Assembly: GCA_019690055.1 (NCBI GenBank)
Contig: JADGGF010000334.1
Coordinates: 1-5,231, forward strand
DNA: 5,231 nt
Direction of reading: 5' to 3'
From: Micromonosporaceae bacterium
GTDB taxonomy: Bacteria; Actinomycetota; Actinomycetes; Mycobacteriales; Micromonosporaceae
Position numbers and translations under genes: made by a program. The notes beneath the pieces were generated by a model. It had not been told where the DNA came from, made no database searches, and worked only from the letters and a program-made list of their open reading frames with translations. Each line of letters starts with the position of its first letter. Position 1 is the stretch's first letter. Positions 1 to 5,231 of the stretch are shown in pieces.

Positions 1-1
1 G

Positions 2-841
2 GGTTCGCCGGCCGGGCGGGCCGACGCGGCGATCCGGCCGGCCGCCTGGTCGGACCGTCCGGCCTGGTCGCGCCCGGGGAGTCCGCCGGCCGGTGGCGGG
101 CGCGTGGTGCTCGTCGGCGCCGGCCCGGGCGATCCCGACCTGATCACGGTGCGCGGGCGGCGGGCGCTCGCCGAGGCCGACGTGGTCATCGCCGACCGGC
201 TCGCCCCGGGGCTGCTGCTGGACGAGCTCCGCCCGGAGGTGGAACTCGTCGATGCATCGAAGATTCCACATGGACCGGCCGCCACTCAGGAGGAGATCAA
301 CCGGTTGCTGGTGACGCATGCCCGGGCCGGACGCCTGGTCGTGCGACTCAAGGGCGGCGACCCGTACGTCTTCGGGCGCGGCGGCGAGGAGGTGCTCGCG
401 TGCGTCGCCGCTGGTATCCCGGTGACGGTGGTGCCCGGCGTGACCAGTGCCGTCGCCGTCCCGGCTGCCGCCGGCGTCCCGGTGACGCACCGGGGCGTGG
501 CCCAGGAGTTCGTGGTCGTCTCCGGTCACCTGCCCCCCGGCCATCCGGAGTCCCTGGTCGACTGGGCTGCCCTGGCCCGGCTGCGGGGCACGCTCTGCAT
601 CCTCATGGGGTTGACGCATCTGCATGCGATCACCAAGGCGCTGATCGACCATGGTCGGCCGCCGGACACCCCCGCCGTCGCGGTGCGCGCCGGTACGACG
701 CCGGATCAGCAGACCGTACGGTCCGATCTGGCCACGATCGCCGGGGCGGTCGCGCGGGCCGGTCTGCGTCCGCCGGCCGTGGTGGTGATCGGCCAGGTCG
801 CGGACATCGCGGGGCAGACCGAAGTACCGGCCTCGCCCTAG
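2..841 (+). CDS. cobA: Uroporphyrinogen-III C-methyltransferase (SUMT), 5' end outside window; probably the C-terminal part of a siroheme-synthase-type fusion
   Basis: This enzyme transfers two methyl groups from S-adenosylmethionine to uroporphyrinogen III (C2 and C7), giving precorrin-2 for siroheme or cobalamin synthesis in the cytoplasm. The visible sequence carries the hallmarks of the family: the SAM-loop GAGPGDP (nt 116-136), the second signature with RLKGGDPYVFGRGGEE (338-391), PGVTSA (from 434) followed by THRG (485-496), and a closing PPAVVVIGQV. The catalytic domain runs from about nt 104 to the stop at 839-841, about 245 residues, which is the usual size of a stand-alone SUMT. A GTG at 104 could start it, but no convincing Shine-Dalgarno precedes that codon. 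The same frame is open for 34 more codons to the left edge and encodes a Pro/Ala/Gly/Trp-rich stretch typical of an interdomain linker. I therefore infer a CysG-like fusion with a precorrin-2 dehydrogenase domain upstream. The SUMT function is secure; the fusion is likely but unproven. Confidence 0.9.
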   Translation, partial: GSPAGRADAAIRPAAWSDRPAWSRPGSPPAGGGRVVLVGAGPGDPDLITVRGRRALAEADVVIADRLAPGLLLDELRPEVELVDASKIPHGPAATQEEINRLLVTHARAGRLVVRLKGGDPYVFGRGGEEVLACVAAGIPVTVVPGVTSAVAVPAAAGVPVTHRGVAQEFVVVSGHLPPGHPESLVDWAALARLRGTLCILMGLTHLHAITKALIDHGRPPDTPAVAVRAGTTPDQQTVRSDLATIAGAVARAGLRPPAVVVIGQVADIAGQTEVPASP

Positions 842-844
842 GAT
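815..844 (+). promoter_or_regulatory. Possible promoter for the moxR-DUF58-transglutaminase unit
   Basis: TAGGAT at 839-844 fits the TAGRRT -10 element of actinobacterial housekeeping sigma factors. CAGACC at 815-820 matches four of six bases of TTGACC with an 18-base spacer. The -10 overlaps the TAG stop of the upstream gene, and a start site near 850 would give a leader of roughly 55 bases before the preferred GTG at 905. The -35 is weak and in a 70+ % GC background, so this is tentative. Read-through from the upstream gene remains possible. Confidence 0.33.
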
Positions 845-894
845 GGGCCGCGTCGGGGGGCGCCGATGCCACCCCGGCACGCCTTCGGGATGCC

Positions 895-899
895 AGGAG
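895..899 (+). promoter_or_regulatory. Ribosome-binding site that decides the moxR start
   Basis: AGGAG at 895-899 lies 5 bases before GTG 905 (GTG ACC GAG). It overlaps another in-frame GTG at 899 and lies downstream of ATG 866 and just after ATG 890, so it cannot serve those starts. A G-run at 855-860 could weakly serve ATG 866, but AGGAG is the better match. Confidence 0.6.
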
Positions 900-904
900 T
901 GATC

Positions 905-1888
905 GTGACCGAGACCCCGCCGACCCTCACCCCCACCGAGGTGCAGCGGTTCGCCGACATCGCCTCACGCCTGACCGCCAACGTCACCTCCGTGGTGCTG
1001 GGCAAGCCCCAGGTTGTCACGCTGGCCCTGGCCGGCTTGTTCGCCGAGGGACACCTGCTGCTTGAGGATGTGCCGGGTGTCGGAAAGACGACGCTCGCTC
1101 GCGCGATCGCCGCGTCGGTGCGGGGCGAGTGGCGGCGGATCCAGTTCACCCCGGACCTGCTGCCCTCGGACGTCACGGGCGTGACGATTTTCAATCAAGC
1201 CACGCGTCAGTTCGAGTTCCACGGGGGGCCGATCTTCGCCAACATCGTGGTGGCCGACGAGATCAACCGGGCCTCGCCCAAGACCCAGTCCGCGTTGCTG
1301 GAGGTCATGGAGGAGCGGGGCGTCACTGTGGACGGTCGGCGCCACGCCGTGCCCCGTCCGTTCCTCGTGGTGGCCACGCAGAACCCGGTGGAGATGGACG
1401 GCACCTACCGGCTGCCCGAGGCGCAGCTCGACCGGTTCCTCATGAAGCTGTCCATCGGCTACCCGGACGAGCAGGTCGAGGTGCAGGTGCTCAAGGGGGC
1501 CGCGGCCGGGCGGTCGCCCGACTACCTGGGCGCCGTGACCGACACCGACACGGTGGCGGCCATGGTCCGGCTGACCCACCGCGTCTACGTCGCCGACCCG
1601 CTGTACGCCTACGCGGTGCGGCTGGCGGCGGCGACCCGCGAGCACAAGCAGGTGCGGGTCGGGGTGAGCCCGCGGGGCGTGATCGCGCTCAGCCGGGCCG
1701 CGCAGGCGTACGCCCTGATGCACGGGCGTCCCTACGTCGTGCCCGAGGACATCAAGACGCTGGTCGAGCCCGTCTTCGCCCACCGGCTGCTGCTCGCCCC
1801 CGACGCCACCATGCGCGGCGTCACCGCCACCGAGGTGCTGCGGGGCGTCCTCGAGTCCGTACCGACCCCCGCGCCCGCGCGGAGCTGA
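905..1888 (+). CDS. moxR: MoxR-family AAA+ ATPase
   Basis: This is a cytoplasmic AAA+ ATPase of the MoxR group, thought to act as a chaperone-like remodelling factor with vWA or DUF58 partners. Numbering from GTG 905 (327 residues, normal for the family), the Walker A is DVPGVGKTT with Lys61, the Walker B is VVADEINRASP with Asp118-Glu119, and sensor 1 is VVATQNPVEMDGTY with Asn160. The PEAQLDRF segment carries Arg177, a candidate arginine finger, and sensor 2 is GVSPRGV with Arg257. The C-terminal helical lid follows and ends with the usual EDIKTL and PVFAHRLLL elements. Every ATPase motif is intact, so it should be active. I chose GTG 905 because AGGAG sits 5 bases upstream; in-frame alternatives are GTG 899, ATG 890 and ATG 866, which add up to 13 residues with no conserved content. 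The DUF58 gene starts 3 bases after the stop. The usual GTYPLPEAQ reads GTYRLPEAQ here, a small deviation. Confidence 0.95.
   Translation: MTETPPTLTPTEVQRFADIASRLTANVTSVVLGKPQVVTLALAGLFAEGHLLLEDVPGVGKTTLARAIAASVRGEWRRIQFTPDLLPSDVTGVTIFNQATRQFEFHGGPIFANIVVADEINRASPKTQSALLEVMEERGVTVDGRRHAVPRPFLVVATQNPVEMDGTYRLPEAQLDRFLMKLSIGYPDEQVEVQVLKGAAAGRSPDYLGAVTDTDTVAAMVRLTHRVYVADPLYAYAVRLAAATREHKQVRVGVSPRGVIALSRAAQAYALMHGRPYVVPEDIKTLVEPVFAHRLLLAPDATMRGVTATEVLRGVLESVPTPAPARS
1881..1884 (+). promoter_or_regulatory. Ribosome-binding site of the DUF58 gene inside the end of moxR
   Basis: GGAG at 1881-1884 lies within the last codons of moxR, 7 bases before GTG 1892. It supports that start and suggests that translation of the DUF58 gene follows on from moxR. 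Confidence 0.55.
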
Positions 1889-1891
1889 CCG

Positions 1892-3112
1892 GTGCACGTC
1901 ACCGGGCGCGGCTACGGGGTGCTGGTCGCCGGCGTGCTGCTGCTGGTCGCCGGGTTCGGCTTCGGCTACCCGGAGCTGGCGGCGATCGGGTGCGCCGCCG
2001 TCGTCGCGGTCCTGGGCGCGCTCGCCTTCGTCGCCTGGCGGCCGGAGCTGGTGGTCGACCGGGTCGCCGACCCGGACCGGGTGATGCGGGGCGAGTCGAG
2101 CGCCGTAACTTTGTCGATTCATAACGCGAGCCGCTTTTTCGGGGCGAGCCTCATCGCCCGCGACCGTGTCACGCACGGCCGGGCCGAGGCGACCGCGAAA
2201 CCGGCGGGAACGGTGGCCGTGCCGCTCATCCGGCTGCGCCCGGGCCGGACCACGACCGTGAGCTACCCGGTGCCGACGCGGCGGCGGGGCGTGATCCGAG
2301 TCGGCCCCCTGGAGGTCTCCCGGCGGGACCCGCTGGGGCTCGTCTGGGTGGTGCGCCAGTACGGCGACGCGGTCACCGTATGGGTACGGCCCCGGGTACA
2401 CCCCATCGTCGCGGTGCCGGTCGGCCTGTCCCGCAGCATGGACGGGCGGGTCGACCGGGTGCCGCTGGGCAGCATCACGTTCGCCTCCCTGCGCGAGTAC
2501 GTCGTGGGCGACGATCTCCGGCACGTGCACTGGCGCACCTCGGCCCGGGTGGGGGAGCTCATGGTGCGCGAGCATGTCGATACATCCTTGCCCCGGTTGG
2601 TGGTGCTGCTCGACGACCGGGCCGGTGCCCACCGTCCCGGCAGCGAGTCCGGGTCGGGCGGTGCGGGCGAGCCCGAGGGCACGTTTGAGGCGGCGTGCGA
2701 GGCGGCCGCCTCGGTCCTGGTCGCCGCCGCGCGGGAGGACATCGCCGTGGAGCTTCGCCTGCTCTCCGGCGCCGTCGCGTCCGGGCGCAGCGAACGGGAG
2801 GTGGGTCCGCTGCTCGACCTGCTCGCCGAGGCCGAGCTGACCGCCGAGTCCGAGCCGGGCCGCGACCTGCGCTCGGCCATCGAGAACCTGCGGGTGCGGC
2901 GCGTCGGGGACACGCTGATCTTCCTGAGTGGACCGCCCGACCAGGAGGCGCTCGGTCTGGTCGCCAGCCTGCGCGGGGCCTACCCGTCGATCATCGCCGG
3001 GGTGTTCGGTCCCATCGAGTCGGGCCTGGCCACCACCGCCGGCATGCTCGTCGTCTCCGCCGCCGACGGCGCCGACTTCGCCGGGGCCTGGGACGGGGTC
3101 CGGGCGTGGTGA
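1892..3112 (+). CDS. DUF58-domain membrane-anchored protein, partner of MoxR
   Basis: This 406-residue protein belongs to the DUF58 family, which usually neighbours moxR and has a vWA-like fold; its biochemical role is not settled. Two hydrophobic segments at about 9-25 and 29-49, separated by a short GYPE turn, form a membrane hairpin with both ends probably cytoplasmic. A beta-rich region follows (about 55-165), including RRRGVIRVGPLEVSRRDPLGL, a typical element ahead of the signature. The DUF58 signature is at 202-219: REYVVGDDLRHVHWRTSAR, with Tyr203, Gly206-Asp207, Arg210, Trp214 and Ser217-Ala218-Arg219. The vWA-like part then begins with VVLLDDRAG (Asp241-Asp242); the canonical DxSxS metal-site serines are absent. 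A Gly/Ser/Pro/Glu-rich loop (about 246-261) follows. The start GTG 1892 has GGAG 7 bases upstream. Its stop overlaps the start of the next gene by 4 bases (GTGA), indicating translational coupling. Family assignment is firm; the function in this cluster is inferred from context. Confidence 0.93.
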   Translation: MHVTGRGYGVLVAGVLLLVAGFGFGYPELAAIGCAAVVAVLGALAFVAWRPELVVDRVADPDRVMRGESSAVTLSIHNASRFFGASLIARDRVTHGRAEATAKPAGTVAVPLIRLRPGRTTTVSYPVPTRRRGVIRVGPLEVSRRDPLGLVWVVRQYGDAVTVWVRPRVHPIVAVPVGLSRSMDGRVDRVPLGSITFASLREYVVGDDLRHVHWRTSARVGELMVREHVDTSLPRLVVLLDDRAGAHRPGSESGSGGAGEPEGTFEAACEAAASVLVAAAREDIAVELRLLSGAVASGRSEREVGPLLDLLAEAELTAESEPGRDLRSAIENLRVRRVGDTLIFLSGPPDQEALGLVASLRGAYPSIIAGVFGPIESGLATTAGMLVVSAADGADFAGAWDGVRAW

Positions 3113-5231
3113 CCGTGGTGCTGCGCCGGCTCGGGCTGGCGCTCGTCGTGGCGGCCCTGGTCGCGCTGGCCGGGCTCTCGCTCAACCGCGTCTACAATGG
3201 ACTGTTGCTCGCCCTCCTCGTGGCGGGAGCGGCGGTTGGGTCGACGCTCATCTCCGCGCTGTTGCGCCGGCTGCCGGCCGTCGCGGTGGCCCCGCTGTCG
3301 GTGCTCGCCCTGCTCGGGTACGCGGTGTACGCGATCGCCGTCTCCGCCGAGGCCGGCGGGGTGGCCGGCGACGTGCCCACCCTGGCGGCCGACGCCGCCC
3401 GCAACGCGGTGCCCCGCCTGCTGACCGCGCTCATTCCGGCCGAGCCGCAACCCGACACCGTCCTGGCCCCCGTCGTGCTGGCCTGGCTCGCCGGCTACGC
3501 CGGCACCGAACTGGCGGTACGGGCGGGCCGACCGGCGGTGGCGCTGCTGCCACCGACCCTGCTGTACGTCGGGGCGCTGGTCCTGGTGGGGCCGAACGCC
3601 GAGGTCACCCTCTGGCAGCCGCTGCTCTACGCGGTGCTGTGCGCGGTGGGGCTGGTCGTCGGGTCGGCCTCCTCGGGGGCGACCGCGGTGCGCGGGCTCG
3701 GTCCGCGTCAGCGCGCCCTGTTGCGCGTCCGTACGGCCAGCGGCCTCGCGGTCGGGTTGGCGGCCATCCTCGCCCTGGTGGCCGCCCTCTCCCCCCTCGT
3801 GGCCGGTGCGGTCGGGCAGCGCCCGGGTGACCCGCGGCGCTACGTACAGCCCCCCAGTCTCGATGTCATCGACCTAAATCCATTGATCCGAATCTCGGGG
3901 TGGGCCGCGTTCCCGGAACAGGAACTGTTCGAGGTGGAGATCCTCGACGGTGCCGCGCCCGCTCCGTCGGCCACGCCGGAGGCGGACCAGGACGGTGCGC
4001 CCGGGCCAGCCCCCGAGGCCGGCATCTACGACCGTCGGCTGCGGCTGGCGGTCCTGCCGGACTGGGACGGGGTGACCTGGCACATGGACGCGGACTACCG
4101 CAGCGCCGGCCGGGTGCTGCCGCCGGTGCCCCCGCCACCGGGATTCGACCCGGAACGACCCAACCCGATCCCGCCATTGACCGTGATCGAACGCATCACC
4201 ATCGCGGAGTTGCGGGGACGCCTGCTGCCGGCGGTCGCCTCACCCACGCGGGTGGAGGGCATCCGGGTGGCCTACGACCAGACCAGCGGCACCCTGTTGA
4301 GCACGACGCCCGTCACCGCGGGGATGCAGTACACGGTGACGTCGGTCAGTACCAGCGTGGACACCTCCTTGGCCATGGCCGCCGATGTCCCCGACGGGGA
4401 CGAGGTCGCCCGGTACCTGGCCGTGGGCCCGACCGTGCCGTCCGACCTGAGCCAGTTCGCGCAGAAGATCACGCAGGGGGAGAACTCGCCCTACCTGCGG
4501 GCCCTGCGCCTGCAGACCTTCATGCAGGAGCACTACATCCTCGCCGCCGACGCGCCGAGCGGGCACGCCTACCCGAACCTGAGCTTCTTCCTCTTGGCCG
4601 ATCGGCACCTCGGTGGCCAGCGTGGCACGTCCGAGCAGTTCGCCACGGCATTCGCCACACTCGGCCGGCTGATCGGCCTGCCCACCCGGGTGGTGGTCGG
4701 CTTCTCCGTGCCGGCCGGCGGGGGCATGGTCACCGCCGGCGACGCGGTGGCCTGGCCCGAGGTCCTCTTCGCCGGCATCGGGTGGGTGCCGTTTGACCCG
4801 CGGCCCCTGCCGAACACGGTGTCCCGGCCGGTGGAGCCCGAGTTCATGCCGGCCCCGCCGCCGAGCACGGCGCCGCCTGAGTCGATCAGCCCGTCGGAGG
4901 TGACCGCCTCCGCCGACGCGTCGGCCACCGGCGGTCCGGGCGACGAACAGGCGGCCGGACCGAGCGCGGCGTCGATCGCCACCATCGCTGGCGTCGCCGT
5001 CGTCGGCGCGATCCTCATCGCGTTGATCGTCGTCGTTGTGTTGCGGGCCGTGCAGACCCGGCGCCGGCTCACCGCCAGCGACCCGGCGGCGCGCGTGGTC
5101 GGTGCGTGGGACGAGGTGGTGGATGGGCTGATGCTCTCCGGCCACCCGCCGCCGGCCCACCTGTCCGCGGCGGAGCTCGCCGACTACGCCGGTCTCGTGG
5201 TGGCCGGGAGTCCAGGCGGACGGCCCACGCG
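3109..5231 (+). CDS. TgpA-like multi-spanning transglutaminase-fold protein with a degenerate catalytic triad; 3' end outside window
   Basis: The frame is open from GTG 3109 to the right edge (707 codons, no stop). The N-terminal part (1-236) has six or seven hydrophobic segments, at about 8-25, 29-51, 57-79, 117-136, 143-160, 170-187 and 211-235, like the DUF3488 membrane domain of TgpA. A large, presumably extracytoplasmic region follows. It contains NPLIRISGW (257-265), an Ala/Pro/Asp/Glu-rich insert (281-305), and a transglutaminase-like core (about 460-566) with GTSEQFATAF, GLPTRVVVGF and GWVPFDP. A Pro/Ser/Ala-rich spacer leads to a last membrane helix (623-645), a basic TRRRL stop and a cytoplasmic tail resembling DUF4129. 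In active members the core has a Cys-His-Asp triad; here the aligned positions are Ser508, Val547 and Asp563, so protease or transglutaminase activity is not expected. The start overlaps the DUF58 stop (GTGA); GTG 3115 and 3118 are alternatives. Probably fewer than about 100 residues are missing at the C-terminus. Confidence 0.9.
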   Translation, partial: MTVVLRRLGLALVVAALVALAGLSLNRVYNGLLLALLVAGAAVGSTLISALLRRLPAVAVAPLSVLALLGYAVYAIAVSAEAGGVAGDVPTLAADAARNAVPRLLTALIPAEPQPDTVLAPVVLAWLAGYAGTELAVRAGRPAVALLPPTLLYVGALVLVGPNAEVTLWQPLLYAVLCAVGLVVGSASSGATAVRGLGPRQRALLRVRTASGLAVGLAAILALVAALSPLVAGAVGQRPGDPRRYVQPPSLDVIDLNPLIRISGWAAFPEQELFEVEILDGAAPAPSATPEADQDGAPGPAPEAGIYDRRLRLAVLPDWDGVTWHMDADYRSAGRVLPPVPPPPGFDPERPNPIPPLTVIERITIAELRGRLLPAVASPTRVEGIRVAYDQTSGTLLSTTPVTAGMQYTVTSVSTSVDTSLAMAADVPDGDEVARYLAVGPTVPSDLSQFAQKITQGENSPYLRALRLQTFMQEHYILAADAPSGHAYPNLSFFLLADRHLGGQRGTSEQFATAFATLGRLIGLPTRVVVGFSVPAGGGMVTAGDAVAWPEVLFAGIGWVPFDPRPLPNTVSRPVEPEFMPAPPPSTAPPESISPSEVTASADASATGGPGDEQAAGPSAASIATIAGVAVVGAILIALIVVVVLRAVQTRRRLTASDPAARVVGAWDEVVDGLMLSGHPPPAHLSAAELADYAGLVVAGSPGGRPT

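Noticed and set aside
854..876. Possible hairpin CGGGG / CCCCG in the gap before moxR, considered as a terminator
   Set aside because: The stem has only 5 base pairs with a 13-base loop and no T-run follows. In this GC content such pairings are common.
865..895. Direct repeat GATGCCA at 865-871 and 889-895
   Set aside because: Seven bases repeated 24 bases apart is too short to mean much. It simply creates two ATG codons in the moxR frame.
965..2632. Long open frame of 555 codons on the - strand across moxR and the DUF58 gene
   Set aside because: It lies antisense to two well-conserved genes, and its product is rich in Arg, His, Gly, Asp and Pro with no recognisable domain. Long antisense frames are expected in very GC-rich coding DNA.
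3192..3197. TACAAT, a good -10 match inside the start of the transglutaminase-like gene
   Set aside because: No -35-like sequence lies at 16-18 bases upstream, and the bases encode Tyr-Asn in a membrane-domain loop. It is most likely a chance match.
3900..4796. 298-codon + strand frame in a different phase
   Set aside because: It overlaps the transglutaminase-like gene, whose frame carries the membrane helices and conserved motifs. This frame gives an Arg/Gly/Pro-rich product without structure.
4240..5160. 306-codon open frame on the - strand
   Set aside because: It is antisense to the transglutaminase-like gene, with a biased Arg/Gly/His/Asp composition and no motif. It is a shadow of the coding bias.

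Overview
The window is very GC-rich (roughly 70-75 % by eye). Codons are strongly G/C-ending, GTG starts are frequent and genes are tightly packed, all on the + strand. This is the style of an actinomycete. The protein sequences resemble my memory of Micromonosporaceae (Micromonospora, Salinispora and relatives), but the genus is an impression, not a result.

Layout. (1) Positions 2-841 hold the 3' part of a uroporphyrinogen-III C-methyltransferase gene (siroheme/cobalamin branch). Its frame is open to the left edge, so the gene probably begins outside the window and may encode a fused siroheme synthase. (2) A 63-base gap (842-904) may carry a promoter, whose -10-like TAGGAT overlaps the upstream stop codon, and a clear AGGAG ribosome-binding site. 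(3) A three-gene unit follows: a MoxR-type AAA+ ATPase (905-1888), a membrane-anchored DUF58 protein (1892-3112), and a multi-spanning TgpA-like transglutaminase-fold protein (3109 to beyond 5231, the right edge). The spacing is 3 bases between the first two genes and a 4-base GTGA overlap between the last two, so they are almost certainly co-transcribed and the last pair is translationally coupled.

How the genes work together. MoxR ATPases paired with DUF58 (vWA-like) proteins and membrane transglutaminase-like proteins form a widespread but poorly understood bacterial cluster. The usual view is a chaperone-like AAA+ ATPase acting with a partner that has a metal-site-type fold, on a membrane or envelope process. 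The cobA-type gene upstream is probably a metabolic neighbour without functional connection.

The most interesting observation is in the third gene. The transglutaminase core keeps its fold signatures and the triad Asp (563), but the expected nucleophilic Cys is Ser508 and the expected His is Val547. The only Cys in the visible 707 residues lies in a membrane helix. This looks like a catalytically dead transglutaminase fold kept in an intact operon, possibly as a binding or scaffold module. The other observations are clusters of rare codons, an Ala/Pro/acidic insertion in the ectodomain, and a DUF58 metal site lacking the usual DxSxS serines.
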